60,486 nucleotides of DNA from an uncultured Bacteroidales bacterium (GTDB lineage: Bacteria > Bacteroidota > Bacteroidia > Bacteroidales > Muribaculaceae): assembly GCA_902768435.1 (NCBI GenBank), contig CACXLJ010000033.1, forward strand, positions 1 through 60,486. Direction: 5' to 3'. Made by a program: the position numbers and the translations under genes. This document shows positions 53,325-60,486 of this stretch, one piece after another (the stretch's first letter is position 1; every line of letters starts with the position of its first letter). The notes beneath the pieces were generated by a model. That model ran no database searches. It worked only from the letters and a program-made list of their open reading frames with translations, and was not told the origin of the DNA.

Positions 53325-54221
53325 ATGAAAGGTATCGTTTTAGCCGGTGGTTCAGGCACGCGCCTCTACCCCATTACCAAAGGAATCTCCAAGCAGCTTG
53401 TCCCCATCTACGACAAGCCCATGGTATATTACCCCATCTCGGTGCTCATGCTGGCGGGCATTCGCGACATCCTCATCATCTCCACCCCGCAGGACCTGCC
53501 CATGTTTGAGCGCCTGCTGGGCACTGGCGAAGAGTTGGGTGTGAAGTTCACCTATGCCGAGCAGCCAAGGCCCGAAGGACTTGCACAGGCTTTCATCATC
53601 GGCGAACAATTCATTGGCGACGACGATGTGTGCCTGGTGCTGGGCGACAACATCTTCTATGGCCAGGGTTTCACCGGCATGCTCATGAGGGCAGTAGAGA
53701 GAACCCGCGACGAGCGAGTTGCCACCCTCTTTGCCTATGCCGTGCGTGATCCTGAGCGCTATGGTGTGGTGAACCTTGACAAAGACGGCAAGGCGCTGAA
53801 AATCGTCGAGAAACCCAAGGAACCCGAATCTAACTTCGCTGTCACGGGACTCTACTTCTATCCCAACGATGTGATTCAGGTGGCCAAGAATGTGAAGCCC
53901 TCGGCACGCGGCGAGCTCGAAATCACCAGCGTCAACAACGAGTACCTCAACCAGCAGCGCGTGCATGTGCAGACGCTGGGACGCGGATTTGCCTGGCTCG
54001 ACACTGGCACATCGGAGTCGATGCTCGATGCCTCCAACTTCATCCAGACCATCGTGAACCGCCAAGGCGTGCAGGTGGCCGCACTTGAAGAAATCGCCTT
54101 CCGCAAGGGCTGGATCGACAAAGAGCAGCTCATGGCACTCGCCAAACCGCTCAAGAAAAACCTCTATGGGCAATATCTCTGGAATCTTGCCAAAAACGGC
54201 ATCAGCCATTGCGCCAACTGA
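53325..54221 (+). CDS. rfbA: Glucose-1-phosphate thymidylyltransferase
   Basis: A 298-residue nucleotidyltransferase making dTDP-glucose from dTTP and glucose 1-phosphate. Seen: [33 protein letters not shown] (nucleotide loop and catalytic Arg/Lys), [11 protein letters not shown], and [14 protein letters not shown]. Normal length for RmlA. It is separated from rfbB by about 140 bases with a repeat tract but sits in the same direction; the ketoisomerase genes begin one base after its stop. Confidence 0.97.
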   Translation: MKGIVLAGGSGTRLYPITKGISKQLVPIYDKPMVYYPISVLMLAGIRDILIISTPQDLPMFERLLGTGEELGVKFTYAEQPRPEGLAQAFIIGEQFIGDDDVCLVLGDNIFYGQGFTGMLMRAVERTRDERVATLFAYAVRDPERYGVVNLDKDGKALKIVEKPKEPESNFAVTGLYFYPNDVIQVAKNVKPSARGELEITSVNNEYLNQQRVHVQTLGRGFAWLDTGTSESMLDASNFIQTIVNRQGVQVAALEEIAFRKGWIDKEQLMALAKPLKKNLYGQYLWNLAKNGISHCAN

Positions 54222-54222
54222 T

Positions 54223-54630
54223 ATGGAATACTTGCAGCCACACATCATTGAACTGCCCAAAATATGCGATCCGCGAGGCAACCTCTCGGTGGTTGAAGGC
54301 ATGCGAAACATCCCCTTCGACATCAAGCGTGCCTACTGGATCTATGATGTGCCTGGTGGCATGTTCCGTGACGGGCACGCCTTCAGGCAGCAAGACGAGT
54401 TCATCATTGCCCTGTCGGGCAGTTTCGATGTGGTGCTCAACGATGGCCGTGGCGAACAACGCTTTCACATGGCCCGCTCCTACTACGGCCTGTATGTTCC
54501 CCACATGACCTGGCGCATGATCGACAACTTCTCGACCAACTCGGTGGTGTATGTGCTCTCGAGCACCAAATATGACCCAGAGGACTACATCGAAGACTTC
54601 AACGAATTCATGACTTTGAAAAATGGCTGA
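54223..54630 (+). CDS. dTDP-sugar 3,4-ketoisomerase-like cupin (FdtA/WxcM family), first copy with an altered HxH motif
   Basis: A 135-residue single-domain cupin of the FdtA/QdtA/WxcM group, which shifts the keto group of dTDP-4-keto-6-deoxyglucose from C4 to C3. The body is typical (DPRGNLSVVEG, YDVPGG, LSGSFDVVLNDG, MTWRMIDNFS). The motif that in the second copy reads GHAH reads GHAF here (His52, Phe54), so the second histidine of the pair is lost. The start is one base after rfbA and the end overlaps the next gene by eight bases. Whether it is active alone is open. Confidence 0.88.
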   Translation: MEYLQPHIIELPKICDPRGNLSVVEGMRNIPFDIKRAYWIYDVPGGMFRDGHAFRQQDEFIIALSGSFDVVLNDGRGEQRFHMARSYYGLYVPHMTWRMIDNFSTNSVVYVLSSTKYDPEDYIEDFNEFMTLKNG

Positions 54631-55069
54631 ACTCAACCTATCACACCAGACCACTACCGTTGATGACTGCTGCATCATCACGCTCGACAAGCATCACCAT
54701 GCCAACGGAAACCTCACCGTAGTCGAAGACTTCAACGAGATTCCATTCAAAATTCGGCGCACTTACTACCTCTATGACATCCCCGGCGGTGAATCGAGGG
54801 GCGGCCATGCCCACAAGCAGCTCTACCAGCTCATCGTCGCCATCAGCGGCAGTTTTGAAGTGACCGTTGACGATGGCCAACGGCAAAAGACATTCACACT
54901 CAATCAGCCCTATAATGGGTTGCTCATCGTGCCGGGCATCTGGCGAACGCTGCAAAATTTCTCTTCGGGTTCGGTGTGTGCCGTGCTGGCTTCAGAATTG
55001 TATGACGAGGCCGACTACTATCGCGAATACAACGAGTTTCTCCAATCTAAATCGAACGAACAACTATGA
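54623..55069 (+). CDS. dTDP-sugar 3,4-ketoisomerase-like cupin (FdtA/WxcM family), second copy
   Basis: A 148-residue homologue of the preceding gene, with the intact motif RGGHAHKQLYQLI (His62, His64). It also has ANGNLTVVEDFNEIPF, YDIPGGESRG and SGSFEVTVDDGQ. Its start overlaps the first copy by eight bases and its stop overlaps the aminotransferase start by four. It supplies the expected 3-keto sugar for the following DegT enzyme, either alone or with the first copy. Confidence 0.9.
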   Translation: MAELNLSHQTTTVDDCCIITLDKHHHANGNLTVVEDFNEIPFKIRRTYYLYDIPGGESRGGHAHKQLYQLIVAISGSFEVTVDDGQRQKTFTLNQPYNGLLIVPGIWRTLQNFSSGSVCAVLASELYDEADYYREYNEFLQSKSNEQL

Positions 55070-56193
55070 AACACTACCCATTTCTGAATCTCGCTCTGAC
55101 CAATGAGCCCATGATGGAAGAACTCAAAGAGGCTGCCTGCAGCGTCATTGAGTCGGGACGATACATCAACGGCGAGCAATGTCGCCTGTTTGAGCAGGAG
55201 ATAGCCCAACTGTGCCAAGTGAAACACTGTGTGGCGGTGAGCAACGGGCTCGATGCCTTGCGCCTCATTATCCGTGCCTACAAAGAACTGGGAGTGCTGC
55301 ACAACGACGAGAAAATCATCGTGCCCGCCAACACCTATGTGGCTTCGGTACTGGCAGTCTCGGACAATGGCCTCAATGCCACGCTATGTGACATTCGCAA
55401 CGACACCATGAACCTTGACTCACACGGCATCGAGAGCCTGCTCTCGCCCAGCGTGAAGGCCATCATGCCGGTGCACCTCTACGGCACCCCCTGCTGGGAC
55501 GAGCCACTCATGAGCATGGCACGCCACTACAACCTCACCATCATCGAAGACAACGCGCAGGCCATTGGCGCAAAAAGCCACATTCCAGGCCTGAACGGTA
55601 CCTATATGACGGGCGGCCTTGGGCACGCTGCAGCCGTCAGCTTCTACCCCACCAAGAATCTTGGAGCACTGGGCGATGCCGGAGCAGTGCTCACCAACGA
55701 CGAGAAACTCGCCAGCACCGTCAGGGCCATTGCCAACTATGGTTCAGACTACCGCTATCACAACATCTACCTGGGTCTGAACTGCCGCATGGACGAAATT
55801 CAGGCCGCCATGCTGCGTGTGAGTCTCAGGCATCTGCCTGCCGAGATTGAGCGCCGTAACGCGGTGGCATCCGCCTATTGCGAGCACATCAGCAATCCGC
55901 TGGTCACCACCCCGCACATCTTTGAGGAAACCACCCAGGTATGGCATCAGTTTGTGGTCAGAGTCAAGACTCGCGACCACTTCCGCGACTATCTCAAGCA
56001 AAACGGAGTGGACACCGACATCCATTACGCCACTCCGCCGCACCTACAGCCCTGCTACCGCCAGTTCAAATCTTACAAACTGCCCAAGACAACGGCCCTT
56101 GCCAACGAGGTGGTGAGTCTGCCCATCGCACATCCCATCACCGTGCAGGATGCTATCGAAATCGCTCAAATCATCAACGATTATCAAGTGTAA
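55066..56193 (+). CDS. DegT/DnrJ/EryC1/StrS-family sugar aminotransferase
   Basis: A 375-residue PLP aminotransferase for nucleotide sugars. Seen: FLNLALTNEPMMEELKEA at the start, VAVSNGLDALRLIIRA, IPVHLYG-type IMPVHLYGTPC, IIEDNAQAIGA and the PLP lysine in VSFYPTKNLGALGDAGAV. With RfbA, RfbB and the ketoisomerases it should make a dTDP-3-amino-3,6-dideoxyhexose (Fuc3N or Qui3N type). No N-acetyltransferase is in the cluster. Its stop precedes the murI start by two bases. Confidence 0.93.
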   Translation: MKHYPFLNLALTNEPMMEELKEAACSVIESGRYINGEQCRLFEQEIAQLCQVKHCVAVSNGLDALRLIIRAYKELGVLHNDEKIIVPANTYVASVLAVSDNGLNATLCDIRNDTMNLDSHGIESLLSPSVKAIMPVHLYGTPCWDEPLMSMARHYNLTIIEDNAQAIGAKSHIPGLNGTYMTGGLGHAAAVSFYPTKNLGALGDAGAVLTNDEKLASTVRAIANYGSDYRYHNIYLGLNCRMDEIQAAMLRVSLRHLPAEIERRNAVASAYCEHISNPLVTTPHIFEETTQVWHQFVVRVKTRDHFRDYLKQNGVDTDIHYATPPHLQPCYRQFKSYKLPKTTALANEVVSLPIAHPITVQDAIEIAQIINDYQV

Positions 56194-56195
56194 TT

Positions 56196-57041
56196 ATGGA
56201 CCACACGCTCTCACATAACGCAGCTCCTATAGGCGTCTTCGACTCTGGTTTCGGCGGTCTTTCCATCCTGCGCGAGATTCGCAAGGTGCTGCCACAGTAC
56301 GACTACATTTTCCTGGGCGACAATGCCCGCGCACCCTATGGCACCCGCTCGTTTCAACTGGTTTATGAGTTTACTCTGCAGTCGGTCAAGTACCTGTTCG
56401 AGCAAGGTTGCCAACTGGTGATTCTCGCCTGCAACACGGCATCGGCCAAGGCGCTGCGCACCATTCAGCAGAACGACCTGCCGCACATCGACCCGGCGCG
56501 CCGCGTGCTGGGCGTGATTCGCCCCACCGTCGAGAAAGTGGGCGAGATTTCACACACAGGGCACATTGGCGTTTTCGGCACTCCAGGCACCATCCAGAGC
56601 CACTCCTACGACATCGAGATTGCCAAGATGCATCCCAGTTTCAAGGTCTATGGTCACGCCTGCCCCATGTGGGTGCCGCTGGTCGAGAACCGCGAAAGCG
56701 ACGGCGATGGAGCCGACTACTTTGTGAAGAAGGATATCGACGCCCTGCTAGCGCAATGCGCCGACATCGATGCTGTGATACTGGGGTGCACTCACTATCC
56801 GCTGCTCATGGGCAAAATCACGAAGTATATGCCGCCCCGCATCCATGTCATTGAGCAGGGGCACATTGTGGCCGAGAGCCTCAAGGACTACCTGCGCCGT
56901 CACCCCGAGATGGAGGCGCGCTGCGCCAAGGGCGGCACTTGCCAGTACCTTACCACTGAAGACGCCCGACGCTTCTCCTCGCTCGCCTCGGTATTTGTCA
57001 ACGAAGAGGTCGACGCCCGCCACATAACCCTCGCCACATGA
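56196..57041 (+). CDS. murI: Glutamate racemase
   Basis: A 281-residue MurI, making D-glutamate for peptidoglycan. The two catalytic cysteines are in ILACNTASAKA and ILGCTHYPLL, and the N-terminal substrate loop is IGVFDSGFGGLSILREI. I chose the ATG at 56196, two bases after the aminotransferase; a longer frame from 55941 is inside that gene. It overlaps the radical SAM gene by four bases. Being in one transcript with surface-sugar genes puts wall and surface polysaccharide supply under common control (inference). Confidence 0.96.
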   Translation: MDHTLSHNAAPIGVFDSGFGGLSILREIRKVLPQYDYIFLGDNARAPYGTRSFQLVYEFTLQSVKYLFEQGCQLVILACNTASAKALRTIQQNDLPHIDPARRVLGVIRPTVEKVGEISHTGHIGVFGTPGTIQSHSYDIEIAKMHPSFKVYGHACPMWVPLVENRESDGDGADYFVKKDIDALLAQCADIDAVILGCTHYPLLMGKITKYMPPRIHVIEQGHIVAESLKDYLRRHPEMEARCAKGGTCQYLTTEDARRFSSLASVFVNEEVDARHITLAT

Positions 57042-57670
57042 CCGCTCAGGCCCCCATCATAGGCATCGTCAGACACCGCCTCACCACCGATGGCGACGGG
57101 GTCACCACACTCGTGGCGTTCCACACCTGCACCCTGCAGTGCAACTACTGCCTCAATCCACAGTCGCTCGTGAAGCCCGAGAATTATCCCGTGTACACAC
57201 CACAAAAGCTCTACGACGAGGTGGCCATCGACAACATCTATTTCCTCGCTACTGGTGGCGGAATCACCTTTGGCGGCGGTGAGCCATGCCTGCGCAGCGA
57301 TTTCATCGTGCAGTTCCATGAGATTTGCGGCCCGCAGTGGAACCTGAGCATCGAGACTGCCCTCAATGTGCCACAACGGCACATCGAGCAACTCCTGCCC
57401 GTCATCCATCACTGGATTATCGACATCAAGGACATGAATCCCGACATCTATCACAATTATACTGGAAAAAACAACGACCGAGTTGTCGAAAACCTGAAGT
57501 TCCTCGCCAACAACCGATTACAAGAGCACTGCATCGTTCGCGTCCCGCTCATCCCAGGATATAACACGGCCGACGACTGCAATCGCAGCATAGTCCAACT
57601 GAAAGAGCTGGGATTCACCCACTTCGACCAATTCACCTACAAGGCCAGTATTGATAAAGCAACTAGCTAA
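57038..57670 (+). CDS. Small radical SAM protein (activating-enzyme-like)
   Basis: A 210-residue radical SAM protein. The iron-sulphur cysteines are in FHTCTLQCNYCLN (CxxxCxxC), the SAM-binding GGE motif in FGGGEPCLRS, and IIDIKDMNPDIYHNYTG follows, as in pyruvate formate-lyase activating enzymes. It is short and has no extra ferredoxin-like insert. Its target is unknown: no glycyl-radical enzyme is in the window. It overlaps murI by four bases. Its last codons (ACT AGC TAA) already lie inside the TAGCNNN repeat array, so the repeat may have shaped its C-terminus. Confidence 0.88.
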   Translation: MTAQAPIIGIVRHRLTTDGDGVTTLVAFHTCTLQCNYCLNPQSLVKPENYPVYTPQKLYDEVAIDNIYFLATGGGITFGGGEPCLRSDFIVQFHEICGPQWNLSIETALNVPQRHIEQLLPVIHHWIIDIKDMNPDIYHNYTGKNNDRVVENLKFLANNRLQEHCIVRVPLIPGYNTADDCNRSIVQLKELGFTHFDQFTYKASIDKATS

Positions 57671-57740
57671 TAGCAACTAGCAACTAGCATTTAGCCTTTA
57701 GCCTATAGCAGTTAGCAAATAGCCTTTAGCATATAGCTTT
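57664..57740 (+). repeat. Seven-base-period array, TAGCNNN x11
   Basis: Eleven consecutive heptamers beginning TAGC, each with a different three-base end (TAA, AAC, AAC, ATT, CTT, CTA, AGT, AAA, CTT, ATA, TTT), with no interruption. The array starts within the last codons of the radical SAM gene and ends 14 bases before the stop of the convergent TPR gene. Because seven is not a multiple of three, TAG stops occur in all three plus-strand frames. Confidence 0.93.
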
Positions 57741-57754
57741 AAGGGAGTGAACTA

Positions 57755-58048
57755 TCAGGGATTGTAATAATCCTTGCAGTAGTAACCCAAAATCTGCTGG
57801 GCCTGACGGTAAGCCGCTTGAGCGGGACCGTCGGGATCAAGGTCAATCGATTCAAGGTAGCTGTTCATTGCCTTGCCCCACTCGCCACGCTGGCGATAGG
57901 CATTGCCACGCAGGTAGAAAGCCATGGCAAGGTTCTTGGCGCTCATGCCGCCACGGTGAGCCGCCAGTTCATCGACCGCTGCAATCACGCCATCGGTCTG
58001 ACTCTGCTCAAGCATCTGTTTTATTTCATCAATGGTTTTCATGTTCAA
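57755..58048 (-). CDS. Small TPR-repeat protein
   Basis: A 97-residue protein, mostly helical, with one clear tetratricopeptide repeat (NLAMAFYLRGNAYRQRGEWGKAMNSYLESIDLDPDG, about 39-74) flanked by partial ones. No signal peptide. It follows glnN by 26 bases on the same strand and is probably co-transcribed. Met1 or Met3 could be the start. Function unknown; a protein-protein adaptor is likely. Confidence 0.85.
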   Translation of the reverse strand: MNMKTIDEIKQMLEQSQTDGVIAAVDELAAHRGGMSAKNLAMAFYLRGNAYRQRGEWGKAMNSYLESIDLDPDGPAQAAYRQAQQILGYYCKDYYNP

Positions 58049-58074
58049 TAATTATATATCAATTTCCTTGTTTT

Positions 58075-60264
58075 CTATCTAATAAATAGCAATTCGCGAT
58101 ATTTGGGTAAAGGCCACATCTCGTCGTCGACCATGAGTTCGAGTTTGTCGATGTGCTCCCGAATCGTCTCGAGATAAGGCGCAACCGTGTCGTGATAGGC
58201 AATGGCGCGCTCACGCATCGACTCAATGCGGTTGGCAGTCTTGCGTGCCTCCACCAGTTGGTTCACCTGGTCCTTGATGAACCTGATGTGCTCTGACATG
58301 GTCTCGATCATCGCCACATCTTGGGCGGCAATCTTCTCGCCTTTCCCATGCGGGAAAAGGTTGGTCACTTTATACACATTGTCGAGCAGCACATTCTCGT
58401 AGCGTGTGGCAACAGGGATAATGTGGTTCAACGCCAGATCGCCAAACACACGAGCCTCGATCTGTACCTTTTTCACATACATTTCCCATTTCACTTCGTT
58501 GCGGGCCTTGAGTTCCACCTCACTTAGCACGCCAGTACGGGCAAACATGTCGATACTCTCTTGGCGAGTGTAGGCATCGATGATGAGGGGCACCGATGTC
58601 TCGCAGTCAAGTCCGCGACGCTCGGCCTCTAGCTTCCACTCGTCGCTGTAGCCGTTACCATCGAAGTGCACGGGCCGCGAATAGGCAATCAGCGCCTTCA
58701 CTTCCTCGATCACGGCATGCTCTACCGACTCGCCTTGAGCCACGCGCTTGTCGACACGGGTACGGAACTGCAGCAGTTGGTCGGCAACCGCCGCGTTCAG
58801 CGCTATCATCGCCGAGGCACAGTTGGCCGATGAGCCTACCGCCCTGAATTCAAACCGGTTGCCCGTGAAGGCAAAGGGCGAGGTGCGGTTGCGGTCGGTG
58901 TTGTCGAGCAGCAGTTCGGGTATCTGCGACACCTTCAGGTCGATGGTCTCACGCTTTTTAAATGCGATGTCATCGTCTTCACTCATCTTCACAAAGTCGG
59001 CAAGTATCTTGCTCAGTTGCGAACCCAGGAACATCGAGATGATGGCGGGCGGCGCCTCGTTGGCCCCAAGTCGGTGTGCATTGGTAGCCGACGAGATCGA
59101 TGCCTTGAGCAATGCGTTGTGCCGGTATACGGCTGCCATGACATTGGCCACAAAGGTGATGAACTGCAGGTTCTCCTTCGGGCTCTTGCCAGGACGGAAC
59201 AGCTCAACCCCCGTGTCGGTGTTCAGACTCCAGTTGTTGTGCTTGCCCGAACCATTGATGCCAGCAAACGGTTTTTCGTGCAGCAGCACCCTGAAGTGAT
59301 GCCTGCGTGCCACCTCGGCCATCACATTCATCAGCAACAGGTTGTGGTCGTTGGCCAGATTGGTCTCTTCATATATCGGGGCCATCTCAAACTGGTTAGG
59401 CGCCACCTCGTTGTGACGAGTCTTGGCAGGGATGCCCAGCTTGTGGCACTCAATCTCCAAATCGAGCATGAACTCCTCTACACGCTGCGGTATGGCACCA
59501 AAGTAGTGGTCCTCGAGCTGCTGGTTCTTGGCGCTCTCGTGCCCCATGAGTGTGCGGCCACTCATCGCCAGGTCGGGACGGCAGGCATAGAGTGCTTCAT
59601 CGACCAGAAAATACTCCTGTTCCCAGCCCAGATTGGAGATTACATGCTTCACCTGTGGGTCGAACAGCTGTGCCACCGCTGTACCAGCACGGTCCAGACT
59701 GTTCACAGCGCGCAGCAGTGGCGTCTTGTAGTCGAGCGACTCGCCCGAGTAAGCAATGAAAATGGTGGGAATGCACAGTGTGTTGTTATGGATGAAAGCT
59801 GGCGACGAGATGTCCCAGGCCGAGTAGCCACGCGCCTCAAAGGTATTGCGTATGCCACCGCTCGGAAAACTCGAGGCATCGGGTTCTTGCTGCACCAGCA
59901 GTTTTCCTGAAAATTCCTCAATCACACCGCCTTTGCCATCGTTCACGATAAACGAGTCGTGCTTCTCGGCAGTGCCGTCGGTGAGTGGATGAAACCAGTG
60001 GGTGTAGTGGTTCACACCAAGGTCTATCGCCCACTGCTTCATACCGCGCGCCACCTCGTCGGCCACATCACGGCTCAAGGGTTTCTTGTGGTCGATTGCA
60101 TCGACCAGAGCGCGATAAATAGGCTCTGGCAGATATTGCGACATCGCCTTGCGATTAAACACTTTCTCGCCAAAGTACTCACTCGGCATCTTGTCGGGTA
60201 TCGCTACTGTAACCGATTCCCTGTTAAATGCCTTCTCTACTTCTCTGAATCTCAAATAGGCCAT
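58075..60264 (-). CDS. glnN: Glutamine synthetase, type III
   Basis: A 729-residue GSIII, the main ammonium-assimilating enzyme in Bacteroidota (glutamate + NH4+ + ATP to glutamine). Its length, near twice that of an ordinary GSI subunit, and the landmarks PLTDGTAEKHDSFI, GWEQEYFLVDEALY, the GxNGSGKHNNWSLNTDTG loop and FRAVGSSANCASAM identify it. It works as a large double-ring oligomer in the cytoplasm. It has a clear promoter and a leader of about 75 bases, and probably reads on into the TPR gene. Confidence 0.98.
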   Translation of the reverse strand: MAYLRFREVEKAFNRESVTVAIPDKMPSEYFGEKVFNRKAMSQYLPEPIYRALVDAIDHKKPLSRDVADEVARGMKQWAIDLGVNHYTHWFHPLTDGTAEKHDSFIVNDGKGGVIEEFSGKLLVQQEPDASSFPSGGIRNTFEARGYSAWDISSPAFIHNNTLCIPTIFIAYSGESLDYKTPLLRAVNSLDRAGTAVAQLFDPQVKHVISNLGWEQEYFLVDEALYACRPDLAMSGRTLMGHESAKNQQLEDHYFGAIPQRVEEFMLDLEIECHKLGIPAKTRHNEVAPNQFEMAPIYEETNLANDHNLLLMNVMAEVARRHHFRVLLHEKPFAGINGSGKHNNWSLNTDTGVELFRPGKSPKENLQFITFVANVMAAVYRHNALLKASISSATNAHRLGANEAPPAIISMFLGSQLSKILADFVKMSEDDDIAFKKRETIDLKVSQIPELLLDNTDRNRTSPFAFTGNRFEFRAVGSSANCASAMIALNAAVADQLLQFRTRVDKRVAQGESVEHAVIEEVKALIAYSRPVHFDGNGYSDEWKLEAERRGLDCETSVPLIIDAYTRQESIDMFARTGVLSEVELKARNEVKWEMYVKKVQIEARVFGDLALNHIIPVATRYENVLLDNVYKVTNLFPHGKGEKIAAQDVAMIETMSEHIRFIKDQVNQLVEARKTANRIESMRERAIAYHDTVAPYLETIREHIDKLELMVDDEMWPLPKYRELLFIR

Positions 60265-60346
60265 AAATCTCCCTTACCTGAAGCCTTCTGTCGGCTGAAA
60301 AACGAATTAACATCTTCACGGTTTCAATCGTGCCACGAAGAGAACA

Positions 60347-60376
60347 CAAAATTACCACTTTTTTAAGACATGGCAA
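60347..60376 (-). promoter_or_regulatory. Promoter of glnN
   Basis: Minus strand: TTG (60376-60374), 19 bases, TAATTTTG (60354-60347). Confidence 0.78.
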
Positions 60377-60388
60377 TGAAAATAATGA

Positions 60389-60420
60389 AAAAACTCCCAC
60401 CCTTGCGGGCAGGAGTTTTT
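60389..60420 (-). terminator. Terminator of the gene at the right edge
   Basis: AAAAACTCC / GGAGTTTTT with an inner CCC/GGG, 32 bases past the stop of the partial minus-strand gene. It ends just before the glnN promoter. Confidence 0.75.
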
Positions 60421-60452
60421 ATGAATATTGAAGTTAGTCAATAAGATGTTTC

Positions 60453-60486
60453 TTATTTGATAACTTTTGCAGCGGCCTTGGTGCCA
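60453..60486 (-). CDS. C-terminal end of an unidentified gene (partial)
   Basis: Minus-strand codons GGC ACC AAG GCC GCT GCA AAA GTT ATC AAA TAA give GTKAAAKVIK and a stop, followed by a well-placed terminator. Only ten residues are visible, so the protein cannot be named. Confidence 0.5.
   Translation of the reverse strand, partial: GTKAAAKVIK

Noticed and set aside
57664..57740. Considered as a CRISPR-like array
   Set aside because: The units are seven bases with a four-base core; no spacers, no cas genes and no leader.
1..60486. Looked for tRNA genes, transposases, integrases and prophage genes
   Set aside because: No T-loop motif with a matching acceptor stem outside coding sequence, and no mobile-element protein, was seen. 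A program such as tRNAscan would settle the first point.

Overview
This window is a stretch of chromosome from a member of the Bacteroidales (phylum Bacteroidota). The evidence is the 5' end of a 16S rRNA gene of Bacteroidales type at the left edge, many promoters of the Bacteroidota form (TTTG or TTG, 19-21 bases, then TAnnTTTG), a type III glutamine synthetase (GlnN), the debranching enzyme / GT4 / GH57 alpha-glucan trio, a zinc-free L31, a DUF4494 protein and a BspA-like leucine-rich-repeat protein. The family (Muribaculaceae or Prevotellaceae-like) is a guess. Most of the window is core genome. I see no prophage, transposase, CRISPR array or tRNA gene.

Layout, 0-16.7 kb: a minus-strand 16S rRNA start with its promoter; lptF/G-ribBA (minus); pta-ackA (plus); then a seven-gene plus-strand unit, citD-citE-citF-citX-citCG-acn-icd, which joins all of citrate lyase and its maturation enzymes to an aconitase and an NADP-type isocitrate dehydrogenase. 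A tandem pair of deoxynucleoside kinases follows.

Layout, 16.7-32 kb: a Sel1-repeat protein; a GC-rich non-coding island that may encode a structured RNA; the rplM-rpsI-rpsB-tsf operon with a foldable leader before rpsB; a secreted BspA-like LRR protein ending in a dockerin; a lipoprotein; a small membrane protein; a lipid kinase; and the alpha-glucan operon (debranching enzyme, GT4, GH57), whose GH57 carries a lysine-rich tail.

Layout, 32-51.8 kb: minus-strand patB/malY, MATE exporter, OmpA-like protein, transketolase, sugar MFS transporter, yggS and DUF4494; trpB2 (plus); a FabK-like flavoprotein (minus); yigZ (plus); acyl-ACP thioesterase with a secreted Cys/His enzyme (minus); a CpsB-type PHP phosphatase (plus); a two-gene envelope module of unknown function; rpmE2; and psuK-psuG.

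Layout, 51.9-60.5 kb: a dTDP-amino-sugar cluster (rfbB, rfbA, two sugar ketoisomerases in tandem, a DegT aminotransferase) running into murI and a small radical SAM gene; then a TPR protein and glnN on the minus strand, and the last codons of another minus-strand gene.

Two things stand out. One is the citrate operon: citrate lyase takes the place where citrate synthase might be expected, and CitC is fused to CitG. The other is a set of short-period repeat arrays (7-base and 9-base periods) in intergenic DNA, mostly just after genes, for which I have no explanation. Functions come from motif and family recognition by eye, without database searches.
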